64,000 nt of DNA from CAYMZZ01 sp046297935 (GCA_046297935.1 JBKBHA010000002.1:372001-436000); one strand, 5' to 3'; positions 1 to 8,920 are shown, counted from the stretch's first letter. Notes: a model not told the origin generated them from the sequence alone. A program made the numbers and translations.

Positions 1-1557
1 CCATTTTTTTCGTACCAGATAACGCTCGGTTCCGAGGCCATAACCAAATGCGTACAATTTTTTATCTTTTTCAGGATGCATGCCCGCCATCAAAATACTG
101 TACAGTTTAGTACTACCAGTCTTGAATCCGGCATTATACCACATCAGTTCGTTGGTCGACAAACTAAGTTTATGATAACCTCTAAGTATGATGTTAATAA
201 GTCCGATACTATATCCGTCGGATGTGTCGGCGATATTGATCAATCCAATTTGCACGCCCTTCAAACGACGAGTGTAGTTGAATATTCCCGCAATCTGAAG
301 CCCTCTGTTTTCCTGATGACTGATGTTGATTAGTCCTGAAATCTGAACTCCGGTGCTTTGTCCGCGAACAAAATTGCCTACGCCGGCAATTTGCAGCCCC
401 TGCAGGCTGTCGGCAATATGATTATACACACCTCCCACCTGAAATCCGGTCATGGTTCCGCCTGTATAGTTGCCTACGCCGGCCGCCTGAAAACCGGTAG
501 CTCTTCCCAACACCAAATTGGTGGCGCCAGCTACCTGTACGCCAGTCATGCTGCCGCCAACAACATTAAACACACCCGCCGTTTGAAAATACTGCACATC
601 TTTCTGGTCGATGTTAAACAGCCCTCCGATCTCTGCACCATTGGTACCTGCCGTATAACCACCCAGCAGGTTCAACGAAAAATTGTTGACTACCTGCGAG
701 CCGAGCTTGCCGTGGGTGCTCAGGCCCGGAACCAGTGAAATCTGGAATGGCCGACTTGTAAAGAAATTGCGGATATTCAGGCTCTGCGCTTTCTGACGGG
801 CCGACAGCAGGAATTTTCCAAGTCCTGTCCGTTCCACAACCTGCGAATCGGCCCCGAATGCAGGCTCGGCTAATTGAGCGCTGGTATCGGGGGCTGGTTC
901 CGGCACCAGGTAATCCTCGGGTGTGATGATGACGGTTTGTCCGGGCATTTCAAAAGGCATCAGTGTAACCTGCATTTCCTGGTCCCTGCGTGTTTCAATC
1001 ACAACGCTGGTGTCCTCATAAAATTCCTTGCTCACCGTAATGGTGGCCTCGTTACGTCGCCCGCTCTTAAGACGCAGCTTGAAGTAGCCGTCAATATTGG
1101 TCAATCCGGCAATCAGCAATTGTTTTTCGTAAACGCTCGCGTTGTACAAAGGGATGCCAGACGATTCATCGTACACATATCCACTGACGGTATAATACCG
1201 TTCTTCTTTTACCGCCTGTCGGGTAACAATGGTTACGGTCAGGGGTGCCCTCCGGATAATCAGGTACTGACCGCTTTCGCGAAACTCGTAGCCCGGCCCA
1301 AACAAGGTATTTAGCACTCGGGCTACCGGCTGATTCTGTACCGAAATGCTTACCAGACTGTCTTTGCGTACCAGTCGGGAATTATACGAGAAAAAGAAAT
1401 TGGCCTGGTTGCTGATAATTTCCAGCACATGATCAAGGCGCTGCTGCCTTACCTGCAGCGTTATCGGGCGCGACAAGGGACCCTGCGCGGATAAACGCGG
1501 TGCAAACAGACACAATGTAATGAGCACAAGAGGAAGCAGAAGTAAACGGGATTTCAT
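1..1557 (-). CDS. STN / carboxypeptidase-regulatory-like / GxQxAGxxN-repeat surface protein (3' end outside window)
   Basis: Reading the minus strand from the ATG at 1557 gives 519 uninterrupted codons to the window edge. A signal peptide (about residues 1-25, ending LSAQG) is followed by an STN-type secretin/TonB short N-terminal domain (about 30-107), a carboxypeptidase-D-regulatory-like beta-sandwich (about 120-205), a linker rich in P, E and A, and then from about residue 310 a run of degenerate repeats of the form G-x-Q-x-A-G-x-x-N, for example GLQIAGVGN and GVQISGLIN. Such repeats are known from LA_2272-type surface proteins and suggest stacked beta-strands at the outer surface. The start lies 6 nt from the fecR stop, so it is the last member of a sigma/FecR operon and probably the FecR-controlled partner. 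No plug or full barrel is visible. The repeat function is unknown. Confidence 0.8.
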   Translation of the reverse strand, partial: MKSRLLLLPLVLITLCLFAPRLSAQGPLSRPITLQVRQQRLDHVLEIISNQANFFFSYNSRLVRKDSLVSISVQNQPVARVLNTLFGPGYEFRESGQYLIIRRAPLTVTIVTRQAVKEERYYTVSGYVYDESSGIPLYNASVYEKQLLIAGLTNIDGYFKLRLKSGRRNEATITVSKEFYEDTSVVIETRRDQEMQVTLMPFEMPGQTVIITPEDYLVPEPAPDTSAQLAEPAFGADSQVVERTGLGKFLLSARQKAQSLNIRNFFTSRPFQISLVPGLSTHGKLGSQVVNNFSLNLLGGYTAGTNGAEIGGLFNIDQKDVQYFQTAGVFNVVGGSMTGVQVAGATNLVLGRATGFQAAGVGNYTGGTMTGFQVGGVYNHIADSLQGLQIAGVGNFVRGQSTGVQISGLINISHQENRGLQIAGIFNYTRRLKGVQIGLINIADTSDGYSIGLINIILRGYHKLSLSTNELMWYNAGFKTGSTKLYSILMAGMHPEKDKKLYAFGYGLGTERYLVRKKW

Positions 1558-1563
1558 ATGGTT

Positions 1564-2511
1564 CTATTCAAATATCACGCGGTCTCCTTCCCGACGCACT
1601 TTAATATCAAAAGTATCCTGAATCAATTTCAATACCTGATCCAGGGATTCGTTTTCAATCGTCACATCCCATCGAAGTTCGCGAATGGAGGAACGGGCAA
1701 ATTCAATCCTCACCGCATACGCTTCTTCCAGCACCTGTGCAAGTCGCCATAACGGTGTACCATCGCATACAAAACTGTTGGTGCGGTAGTATTGATACAG
1801 CTTATCCTTTTGTTCATCTTTTTGCTGGTTCCAGTCGGCGCTACTATCGACCACAATTCTTTCGCCCGCATTCAAAATAACCTGCCGTCCATCTTTTTCC
1901 ACCATTACCCGCCCCGTTTCTACAACCACCTCTACAGCACCTGACGACTCTTTTACATTAAATGAAGTTCCTAAAACCGTTATCACCACATCGCCCGTTT
2001 CTATTTGAAAAGGTCTTTTTTGATCTGGCTTTACTGCAAAAAAACCTTCGCCTTTCAATTTCACTTTTCGCTGTTTCTTTTCAAACCGGGAGGGATACTG
2101 AAGCGTTGATCTGCTGTTGAGACTAACCACAGATCCATCGGGCAAGGTGTCGGACATTGGTTTCGTTAATGTTTGAAACGCAAGAGCCCGTACGGCGGTA
2201 TCGCGGTTGAGCCACCACCAGCCACCTGCTATAGCGATGAGTAAAATAGCTGCCGCCGCCACTGGCCTATACCATTTCATCCTTCGAACTCGAGTGTCGC
2301 CCCGTCTGCTATTAACCTGTACACGACTACGGAAACGGTTCCAGGCGGCGTCTACATCAACAGTCGACTGCGATGCCAGCGTGCGGCTTTCTTTCCAGAT
2401 GCGTTCAAACTCCTGAAAATAGAGCCGGTTCTGAATATCCGCTTCCAGCCATAGCGCAACAGCCTCCTTCTCTGGCTCAGTCGCCTCGTTGAGGAGAAAC
2501 TTCACCAGCAT
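1564..2511 (-). CDS. FecR family anti-sigma factor
   Basis: Typical Bacteroidota FecR of about 315 residues. It has a cytoplasmic N-terminal region, one transmembrane helix at about residues 83-101 (hydrophobic, ending GGWWWL), a periplasmic FecR domain (about 115-210, with TLPDGSVVSLNSRSTLQYP) and a C-terminal DUF4974 domain (about 245-313). Members hold the cognate ECF sigma factor at the inner membrane and pass on a signal from an outer-membrane STN-domain partner; here the partner would be the protein ending at position 1. The ATG at 2511 is the only standard start, but the in-frame codons just upstream read YHIDDA, which is normally part of the conserved family N-terminus, so translation may begin further upstream at a non-standard codon (see findings). 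Confidence 0.9.
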   Translation of the reverse strand: MLVKFLLNEATEPEKEAVALWLEADIQNRLYFQEFERIWKESRTLASQSTVDVDAAWNRFRSRVQVNSRRGDTRVRRMKWYRPVAAAAILLIAIAGGWWWLNRDTAVRALAFQTLTKPMSDTLPDGSVVSLNSRSTLQYPSRFEKKQRKVKLKGEGFFAVKPDQKRPFQIETGDVVITVLGTSFNVKESSGAVEVVVETGRVMVEKDGRQVILNAGERIVVDSSADWNQQKDEQKDKLYQYYRTNSFVCDGTPLWRLAQVLEEAYAVRIEFARSSIRELRWDVTIENESLDQVLKLIQDTFDIKVRREGDRVIFE

Positions 2512-2550
2512 TGCATCGTCAATATGGTATTGTGAAAAGCTCAGTTTATT

Positions 2551-3123
2551 TTATTTATGATGAATGAGAAATAGTAGCAGTGACAGAAATTCAACAAGCC
2601 GTGCCCGCAATATTTTCAATGCTTTACCCATTTGATTTTCCACCGTCTTTACCGATAGTTGCATCCTTTCGGCAATTTCGCGGTATTTCAAATCTTCGAA
2701 TCTGCTCATCTGAAAAATGGTTCTGCATTGCTCGGGCAGACTGTCCATGGCTTCCTGTATCTTTTTTTGCAGATCCGGGTCGGCAAACACATCTGCCGAC
2801 GATCGTTCAGCTTCCCTGGCCCGGTAAGCAACATGGAGCTGATGTTTTGCTTTCACCTTTTGGTGTTTGAGGAAATTGAGGCATTCGTTGTGCACGGCCC
2901 GATAAAGATAGGCGGCAATGCTGCCGGCAATTTGAAGGTTGCCAGCCCTGTCCCAAAGTTTAAAGAATACCTGTTGCACCATTTCTTCGGCGTTAGCCTC
3001 ATCGCGCAAAAGGGAACTGGCATAGGCATGCAGGGCCTTATAATATTCTTTAAAGACCTGCTCAAAGGCCGCTTCGCTTTGTTGTGAAAGCTGCCCGATT
3101 AACGCATGTTCAGCCAATTCCAT
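2551..3123 (-). CDS. RNA polymerase ECF sigma factor (Bacteroides expansion type)
   Basis: A 190-residue sigma-70 family protein. Region 2 (about residues 15-80) includes EEMVQQVFFKLWDRAG, and region 4 (about 125-175) includes CRTIFQMSRFEDLKYREIA followed by the helix-turn-helix LSVKTVENQMGKALKILR. I chose the ATG at 3123 because the family usually begins close to ALIGQL; the frame stays open to a TTG at 3168. Its stop is 39 nt before the fecR ATG, and fecR and the STN-domain gene follow, forming a three-gene trans-envelope signalling unit. The C-terminus is unusually hydrophobic (LSLLLFLIHHK). Confidence 0.92.
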   Translation of the reverse strand: MELAEHALIGQLSQQSEAAFEQVFKEYYKALHAYASSLLRDEANAEEMVQQVFFKLWDRAGNLQIAGSIAAYLYRAVHNECLNFLKHQKVKAKHQLHVAYRAREAERSSADVFADPDLQKKIQEAMDSLPEQCRTIFQMSRFEDLKYREIAERMQLSVKTVENQMGKALKILRARLVEFLSLLLFLIHHK

Positions 3124-3321
3124 TCCAGGTTGTTCCAAACTTAATCCGCGATATATTGCCGCACTCAAACGCTCACTTTAACCTATTTACAACAGAATGG
3201 GTCCTTACCCCCACTCCGCGCCAAAAAAATCGCGAGATATTTTTGCTGCAATGTAAAGTCAAATGCTGTTAACAGACCAGTAAAATGTATCGATTGTCGA
3301 TAGAAATGCGTGAATTGAGGT

Positions 3322-3807
3322 CTAAAATTGTATGGCCAACCGCAAACCCCAACTACGAAGATCGGCAGCGCCCCACCATTGCTCCATTTTCGCCTGTATA
3401 TCAATATTTAGAAGTCTCACGCCAACTCCAGGAGAAAAGATGGCTGAGCCGTCTGAATGCCCATTGACACTGGCATAACCGCCTTCGGCTTTTAAATACA
3501 CAGCCGGAAACAGACGGTACTTGATACCTGCCCGGATGGGCCAGGCTTTTAGCGAAGGCTGCCGACGCCCTTCCACCGTTTTACCAGAAGCCATGAAATA
3601 CCCGGCCGAGCCGGTTACTCCCAATCTTCCGGGTAATTTCAGATCGGCGGACAGTCCAAGGCCCCATGCATCATTCCAGTTTTCCGATGATGAGCCCTGA
3701 AGCCAGGCTTTTTCGAAATAGGGCCCGAGTCCAAATGGCTTTAGCTGTGCAACAGCGGGCATACGCGATGCCAGCACAACAAGAAACAAAAAGATTGAAT
3801 GTTTCAT
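3322..3807 (-). CDS. small secreted outer-membrane beta-barrel-like protein
   Basis: 161 residues with a signal peptide (about 1-20, ending PAVAQ). The mature part shows alternating polar and hydrophobic strands with glycines, such as LGLSADLKLPGRLGVTGSAGYF and GIKYRLFPAVYLKAEGGYA, and ends in a phenylalanine (LRLAIQF), which is typical of proteins inserted by the BAM machinery. The size would fit about eight strands. No specific function can be assigned. It stands alone on the minus strand, upstream of the sigma factor and downstream of the sugar dehydrogenase. Confidence 0.65.
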   Translation of the reverse strand: MKHSIFLFLVVLASRMPAVAQLKPFGLGPYFEKAWLQGSSSENWNDAWGLGLSADLKLPGRLGVTGSAGYFMASGKTVEGRRQPSLKAWPIRAGIKYRLFPAVYLKAEGGYASVNGHSDGSAIFSPGVGVRLLNIDIQAKMEQWWGAADLRSWGLRLAIQF

Positions 3808-3915
3808 AATTTACCTGTCGGCGATTGGTCCTATACACCAACATGCAATAACGAGACCAGTCAGGTAAAACTGAACGTGCTCAACTGTTTTTAGGAAGAA
3901 TTTAGTAAGCCTGGG

Positions 3916-5358
3916 CTATTGAGGCAGCAAACGAAAGACAAGACCGGGCTCTTCCACTGCTACGTATATATAACCATCAGGGCTCATGCGAACATCGCGC
4001 AGACGTCCCAGATTTTTCAGCAGCTTTTCCTCGCGGGTTACTTCCTTGTTTTTTATAAAAGACAGGTTGAGGTATTTGAACCTCAATGAGCCGCTTAGCA
4101 ATTGACCTTCCCAGCCTTTATAACGGTTGCCTTCCACGAAAGCCATACCGCAGGGGCCTATCGATGGAATCCAATATTGCACAGGCTGTTCCATTCCCGG
4201 CTCCGCCGTTTTATTGGAAATGATCTTGCCGTTGTAGTTGATGCCGTACGTGATAACAGGCCAGCCATAGTTGGCGCCCTTCCGAATCAAATTGATTTCA
4301 TCGCCTCCCCTTGGGCCATGCTCATGCGACCAAATTTCCCCAGTTGAAGGATTGACAGTTAATCCCTGTGGATTACGATGCCCATAAGACCAGATGGTCG
4401 GCCTGGCACCAGCTGTATTCACAAAGGGGTTGTCGGCGGGAACAGAGCCATCCTCGCGGACCCTGTGTATTTTTCCAAGATCGTTACCAAGGTTCTGCGG
4501 ATTTTCCTTTTCGTTACCCCGATCACCAACGGAAAAATAAAGCATGCCATCCCTGCCAAATACCATTCGCGAACCGTAATGATGCCGCGTGGTGGAATAA
4601 GGAAAGGCTTCGAATATGACCTTTCCGTCAACCAGCTGATTGCCCTGCAACTTTGCACGCAAAATGGCAGTAGTGCCCAACTGTTTTCCATTATCATCGC
4701 GCACAGCCGAATAGGAAACGTAAACGATTCCATTTTTTGAATAGTCCGGATGGAGAACCACATCAAGCAAACCGCCCTGGTTAGCATCAAAAACCTTCGG
4801 CAGGCCAGTTACCGCCGTCTTTTTGCGTTCCTTGTCAACCCTGTATAGCGTCCCATGTTTTTCAGTAATCAGCATTTCCCCTTTTGGCAAAAAAGCCATG
4901 GCCCATATAGAACGAAGGCCGGAAACTACAGTATCGAGCTTCAGCGTCAGCCCGCCACCTTCAAAGGAGTTGACCTTTGGCTCTTCCTTAAACTCAAACT
5001 CACGAAAACGCTCAATTCCTTCAAGCATATAGTCAGCCAGAGCATAAATTTCTGCGTCGGTAAAGGCAGAATCAAATGCAGGCATACCCTCATCGTAATA
5101 TCCAAACTTAACCGCCTTGAACAAATCGGCACGTGTATTACCGTGCTTCCATTGCCGATCCACAAACGCATCCATTTTTTCGCCATGGCAGCCGCCACAG
5201 TACTGACGATAATGAAGTTCTGCCTGCAGCGTGTCGGCCATCGCAGGTAACGCCGATTCCACCGATTTTTTAGCAGCCGCGCTGTTATTATAAAACACGA
5301 AGCCAGTGCCGGCCACTACTACCGCGGAGGCTAAAGCAAGAAAAGTCCATTTAGTCAT
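3916..5358 (-). CDS. PQQ-dependent sugar dehydrogenase with N-terminal cytochrome c domain
   Basis: 480 residues. After an N-terminal membrane or signal segment (about 5-25), a class I cytochrome c domain carries the heme motif CGGCH (C54-C57-H58) and a likely distal Met ligand at M92 (EGMPAF). From about residue 130 to the end follows a glucose/sorbosone dehydrogenase-type six-bladed propeller with GDEINLIRKGANYGWPVITYG and WSYGHRNPQGL. The family oxidises aldose sugars in the periplasm using PQQ; the fused heme domain would accept the electrons directly. No PQQ synthesis genes are seen here, so the cofactor may be scavenged or its genes lie elsewhere. The ccmE-ccmF genes at 14-17 kb could serve its heme attachment. 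The actual sugar substrate cannot be told. Confidence 0.85.
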   Translation of the reverse strand: MTKWTFLALASAVVVAGTGFVFYNNSAAAKKSVESALPAMADTLQAELHYRQYCGGCHGEKMDAFVDRQWKHGNTRADLFKAVKFGYYDEGMPAFDSAFTDAEIYALADYMLEGIERFREFEFKEEPKVNSFEGGGLTLKLDTVVSGLRSIWAMAFLPKGEMLITEKHGTLYRVDKERKKTAVTGLPKVFDANQGGLLDVVLHPDYSKNGIVYVSYSAVRDDNGKQLGTTAILRAKLQGNQLVDGKVIFEAFPYSTTRHHYGSRMVFGRDGMLYFSVGDRGNEKENPQNLGNDLGKIHRVREDGSVPADNPFVNTAGARPTIWSYGHRNPQGLTVNPSTGEIWSHEHGPRGGDEINLIRKGANYGWPVITYGINYNGKIISNKTAEPGMEQPVQYWIPSIGPCGMAFVEGNRYKGWEGQLLSGSLRFKYLNLSFIKNKEVTREEKLLKNLGRLRDVRMSPDGYIYVAVEEPGLVFRLLPQ

Positions 5359-5583
5359 AATACTGCCTTTTTTGTATCAGGGTCAAGATTCAGGACTCCA
5401 AAAATAAGGTTTCGCCGCGTTTTTGTGACTGGCGGCTGCTAAACATCTGGAAGGCTATGGAATCCGGGCGTCGACAAAAGCAGTTTATCGACTGAAGAAC
5501 ATAGACGACTGTTAAAATCCTTTCTCTGTAGCTGCAGCAGCTAAGTTGATCTATTTTAAAAAAACATGGCTCCTTTGCCAGGT

Positions 5584-5591
5584 TAGATTTG
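5584..5591 (+). promoter_or_regulatory. -7 box (TAnnTTTG type)
   Basis: TAGATTTG matches the Bacteroidota -7 consensus exactly and lies 32 nt before the ATG at 5624. No clear -33 TTTG is present at the usual spacing. Confidence 0.4.
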
Positions 5592-5623
5592 GTTTCTATT
5601 TCCATTACAAAAATTAAAAAGCC

Positions 5624-5911
5624 ATGAAAAGAAAATTCCTTGCCGCATTAATCATCGCTGTTTTGAGCAGCACTGCACAGGCGCAAAATACGGTGCGCAC
5701 ACCCGACTGGGTTTGTGAGTCGGGTTATTGGGTAGTAGAATCCAATCTGCAATCAGCTCGTGAGCAAACCATCTTCTTTTACAACGATCAAAATTTGCTG
5801 ATTGGCAAAGAATCGATCGTTGGGAAAAAACTCAAACTGCATAAACCAAGAGTGTTGCGCTTTCTGAAAAAAGAGCTCGAGAGCAAGCTGCAAAACTGGG
5901 CCATGCGTTAG
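5624..5911 (+). CDS. small secreted protein of unknown function
   Basis: 95 residues: a clear signal peptide (about 1-20, ending AQAQ), then a compact mature domain with WVCESGYWVVESN and a basic helical C-terminus (KLKLHKPRVLRFLKKEL). I do not recognise the family. It has its own -7 box upstream and a strong UUCG hairpin terminator 44 nt after the stop, so it is a monocistronic unit. It precedes a LytS/LytTR pair transcribed in the same direction, but the terminator argues against co-transcription. Confidence 0.7.
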   Translation: MKRKFLAALIIAVLSSTAQAQNTVRTPDWVCESGYWVVESNLQSAREQTIFFYNDQNLLIGKESIVGKKLKLHKPRVLRFLKKELESKLQNWAMR

Positions 5912-5954
5912 GCAGGGTGCCCGTTGCGCAAATTGGTTTCGTTTACGTGTGGTC

Positions 5955-5976
5955 AATCCCGCTTCGGCGGGATTTT
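5955..5976 (+). terminator. Rho-independent terminator with UUCG tetraloop
   Basis: Perfect 8-bp stem AATCCCGC / GCGGGATT closing a TTCG loop and running into T residues, 44 nt after the stop at 5911. It would lie inside an upstream-extended reading of the following kinase gene, which supports the later start at 6065. Confidence 0.8.
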
Positions 5977-6064
5977 CCGTTTGTCGCCAAAGAACGACCG
6001 TTTGGCGATAAAGGCAATCGTGCTGATGGTGCAAGTTCGTACAAAAGGTAATTTTACCTACGAC

Positions 6065-7213
6065 ATGAATCGTTATCCGTTCATATTTTCCAATGAGCCG
6101 AAATATCGGCTGCGGCGCCACCTGTATTTCTGGTTGTTCTGGTGGCTGTTTCAGGGATTTCTGTATTCATTTGTTGCGGCTGAACAGGTAGGGGACTACT
6201 TTATACGATTGCCTCTTTCGTTCGTTGAATCATTTATTTATCTGGCGGCTCATATTTTTCTGGCTTATTATCTGATCTACTTTGTAATTCCCCGCTTTCT
6301 GCTCAGGCAACGATACTGGTCAGCCGGGCTGCTTTGTCTGGCGGGCTTTTTGATTTCGGCTGCTATTTCTTCTTTCCTTAACATTTTCGTCATTAAGCCA
6401 ATTCGCATCTGGAGTTTTCCGGAAATTTATGCGATACCTCGATATTCCGATGGCCTGTCGTTTTATCTGTCGCTGATGGCAGGTTTGAGAGGGAGCATCA
6501 CTATTGGTGGCTTAGCCGCTGCCATCAAGCTGATGAAGACGCTTTTCTTAAAAGAACAACGCAATTCTGAATTACAAAAGCAGCATATTGCCTCACAACT
6601 GCGGCTGTTGCAGGCTCAGGTGCATCCACATTTTTTGTTCAATACACTGAATAATATTTACGCCGAAACTCAGGCAAACGCGCCCAAAGCAGCCGCAATG
6701 GTGTCGGGACTTTCCGCGCTGCTTCGTTTCATTCTGTACGAAAGCGATAAGCCTGTAATCGAATTGCACAGGGAGATCAGGATGATTGAAGACTATGTAA
6801 ACCTGGAACGAATACGATATGGTAACGAACCCGACATTCAGTTCAACCGTCCTGCAGAAACCGGCAACACCGTTATTGCACCGTTGCTTCTTTTGCCTTT
6901 TGTTGAAAATGCATTCAAACATGGAGCAAGCCAGATGCTGGATCAACCCTGGATCAGCATTCAGATAGAACTCGACAATAACCGGTTATACATGAAAGTG
7001 ATGAACGGTAAGCCGCCGCGACCGTCTCGGCGTTCTGAAACATCCGGAATCGGCATTGAGAATGTTCAGAAACGCCTGCAATTTCTATATCCGGGAAAGC
7101 ACCAGCTTCAAATTGTAGCTGAAGAGGATGTGTTTATTGTAAATCTCAAAATAGAATTGGAGCAGCAGCCTGCAACACATGCGGTGCTGCCCGCCAACCT
7201 GCAGTTGACATGA
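6065..7213 (+). CDS. LytS-type sensor histidine kinase
   Basis: 382 residues from the ATG at 6065. Four hydrophobic helices fill the first half (about 20-165), followed by the His_kinase region with the phospho-acceptor motif QVHPHFLFNTLNNIYAE and a HATPase domain containing LLLLPFVENAFKHG and GIGIENVQKRL. The frame is open upstream to about 5924, but that stretch crosses a perfect terminator and does not look membrane-like. Its stop overlaps the start of the response regulator gene by four bases (ATGA), so the two are translationally coupled. The signal is unknown; this kinase class in Bacteroidota often controls envelope or transport genes. Confidence 0.92.
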   Translation: MNRYPFIFSNEPKYRLRRHLYFWLFWWLFQGFLYSFVAAEQVGDYFIRLPLSFVESFIYLAAHIFLAYYLIYFVIPRFLLRQRYWSAGLLCLAGFLISAAISSFLNIFVIKPIRIWSFPEIYAIPRYSDGLSFYLSLMAGLRGSITIGGLAAAIKLMKTLFLKEQRNSELQKQHIASQLRLLQAQVHPHFLFNTLNNIYAETQANAPKAAAMVSGLSALLRFILYESDKPVIELHREIRMIEDYVNLERIRYGNEPDIQFNRPAETGNTVIAPLLLLPFVENAFKHGASQMLDQPWISIQIELDNNRLYMKVMNGKPPRPSRRSETSGIGIENVQKRLQFLYPGKHQLQIVAEEDVFIVNLKIELEQQPATHAVLPANLQLT

Positions 7214-7929
7214 ACGAAAACCAGCCTATACGATGCATGGTCATTGACGACGAGCCGCCTGCGCGTTCGGTATTGACGAATTATATTCAACAGGTGCCGA
7301 TGCTTCATTTGGAAGCCGAGGCAGGCAATGCTATTCAGGCCCTTGCTGTATTACAGCGCCTGCCCATAGATCTTCTTTTTCTGGACATTCATATGCCGCA
7401 ACTGAACGGCCTTGATTTTTTACGAACGCTGAAGAATCCGCCACGTGTTATTCTCACCACTGCCTATCCCGAATATGCCATACAGGGCTACGAACTGGAT
7501 GTGGTAGACTATTTACTGAAGCCAATACCATTTGAGCGGTTTATTCGGGCCGTCAACAAAGCCACCGAAAACCTGCATAACCGCCGGGAACCGGCAAATG
7601 CTGCGGAAGAACGAACCTCCAGCACTTTCGTTTATTTTCGGGCCGATCGAAAGATGAAAAAAGTTATGCTGAACGATATCCGTTATATCGAAAGCATGAA
7701 AGATTACGTAAAAGTGTACACTCGCGAGGAAATGATCATTAGCAAACAATCCATCAGTTCGGTGGAAGCAATGCTGCCCGACAAAGATTTTATTCGAGTA
7801 CACCGATCCTTTATCGTTGCCCTGGCCCATATCCGGCATTTCAGCAACGAACTGATCGGTTTGGGTGAAACGGAGATTCCTATTGGGAAAATTTATCGGC
7901 AAACCGCGCTGAAGCAGCTACAAGGCTAA
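7210..7929 (+). CDS. LytTR-family DNA-binding response regulator
   Basis: 239 residues: a receiver domain (about 6-120) with the acidic pocket IDDEPPARS and phospho-acceptor D59 in LLFLDIHMPQLNG, and a LytTR DNA-binding domain (about 140-237) with RYIESMKDYVKVYT and FIRVHRSFIVAL. Overlaps the kinase gene by four bases, forming a two-component pair. A second such pair lies on the opposite strand at 10.4-12.2 kb. The 3' end overlaps the converging DUF2141 gene by four bases. Confidence 0.93.
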   Translation: MNENQPIRCMVIDDEPPARSVLTNYIQQVPMLHLEAEAGNAIQALAVLQRLPIDLLFLDIHMPQLNGLDFLRTLKNPPRVILTTAYPEYAIQGYELDVVDYLLKPIPFERFIRAVNKATENLHNRREPANAAEERTSSTFVYFRADRKMKKVMLNDIRYIESMKDYVKVYTREEMIISKQSISSVEAMLPDKDFIRVHRSFIVALAHIRHFSNELIGLGETEIPIGKIYRQTALKQLQG

Positions 7930-8366
7930 CGCAGGCGAATAGTCTGACGCCGATTGTTTTCGTCGACCGGAAAAGAGGCTTCCTTGAAATTGGCCGCCCG
8001 AAAAGTTGGATATACATTGTTAGAGAAGCCATATCGCTCTTTCGGAATTCCAAGCACGTTAGTGTCCAGCTTTCCATCATTATCCGTATCAAAAAAAACG
8101 GCCACCGCATAAGTACCCGGCTTCACGTTTTCGAAAAGTACTTCTGCATATTTACTGCCCTCCACATCTACCTTTTTCTGCATAACGGCCGATCCCGGTT
8201 CCCGAAACCCTTCAGCCTTATTGTACCAGCCAATATACAGCGTTCCCTTTTTGCTAGAAAGATTTTCAAAACGAATGGTATAACTTACCTGTGCACGCAA
8301 ACAACTGGCCGCGAAAATCAGAAAAATGGTTGCAATAATTTTTTGTATCGGGGTCGCGATTTTCAT
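7926..8366 (-). CDS. DUF2141 domain-containing secreted protein
   Basis: 146 residues with a signal peptide (about 1-25, ending LRAQ) and a single DUF2141 domain: YTIRFENLSSKKGTLYIGWY, GTYAVAVFFDTDNDGKLDTN and the C-terminal GFSNN signature. DUF2141 proteins are small extracytoplasmic beta-rich domains without a known function. The acidic DTDNDGKLD segment looks like a calcium-binding loop. It is convergent with the upstream response regulator gene (4-bp overlap) and divergent from the lipoprotein gene at 8459. Confidence 0.85.
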   Translation of the reverse strand: MKIATPIQKIIATIFLIFAASCLRAQVSYTIRFENLSSKKGTLYIGWYNKAEGFREPGSAVMQKKVDVEGSKYAEVLFENVKPGTYAVAVFFDTDNDGKLDTNVLGIPKERYGFSNNVYPTFRAANFKEASFPVDENNRRQTIRLR

Positions 8367-8405
8367 TGTCAGGTTTGTCAGTCAATATTAACCATACTGT
8401 ACCTG

Positions 8406-8436
8406 TTTGGTTGAAATCTGACATGTTTTATTTTTA
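8406..8436 (+). promoter_or_regulatory. promoter, TTTG-N19-TAnnTTTa
   Basis: A TTTG at 8406-8409 and TATTTTTA at 8429-8436 are separated by exactly 19 nt, the Bacteroidota -33/-7 layout with one mismatch. It sits 22 nt before the ATG at 8459 and supports that start over the longer frame from 8366. Confidence 0.55.
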
Positions 8437-8458
8437 CGGGCAAAAAAGAATTCAGCAT

Positions 8459-8920
8459 ATGAAAACGAAAAGCAGCCTTCCGGCCATAGCCTGGTTGATG
8501 GTGTTAATTCTTGCCAGCAGCTGCAGTCAGGACGTAGAAATTTCCCAAAATGTTGCACGAATGAAGGGCCGTTGGCAGCTCTATTATATGCCAGGCTACT
8601 CCATGCCCTTTGAAGTGATGTTTGCCAACAAAAAGCCCGTCATTGAAATAGATCCGGCCAAAGGCAGGTATACCGGACAGGTTATTTGCAATGATATTAG
8701 CGGCAAGATTGAATTTCCCGACTCTGCACATGTGCGCTTCACAGAACCTAAGGCTACTGCCTATCCCTGTAAAGGGTTTGCCGAGCCCTCTTTCATCGAT
8801 GCGCTTCAGGTTACGGAATATTTTCACTGGCAACATCCGGATACGCTTTGGCTTTATCGGAAAAATATGCTGGTGATGAAACTCGCCCGACTCAAAGAGT
8901 CATCTGGCCGTAGTGAATGA
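8459..8920 (+). CDS. lipoprotein, META/HslJ-like
   Basis: 153 residues from the ATG at 8459. The N-terminus is a lipoprotein signal (hydrophobic stretch then ASSC, acylated Cys at about residue 21). The mature part resembles META/HslJ-type domains: an initial RMKGRWQLYYMPG strand, a central CNDISGKIEF and repeated cysteines (CND, PCKGF). The role of such proteins is mostly unknown. The last 21 bp overlap the 3' end of the transglutaminase-like gene on the other strand. Confidence 0.65.
   Translation: MKTKSSLPAIAWLMVLILASSCSQDVEISQNVARMKGRWQLYYMPGYSMPFEVMFANKKPVIEIDPAKGRYTGQVICNDISGKIEFPDSAHVRFTEPKATAYPCKGFAEPSFIDALQVTEYFHWQHPDTLWLYRKNMLVMKLARLKESSGRSE

Noticed and set aside
1..1557. TonB-dependent receptor (SusC/FecA type)
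   Set aside because: STN and carboxypeptidase-like domains are there, but no plug domain follows; the sequence enters GxQxAGxxN repeats instead.
5924..6064. 47-codon N-terminal extension of the LytS-type kinase
   Set aside because: It crosses a perfect UUCG terminator and does not resemble the family.
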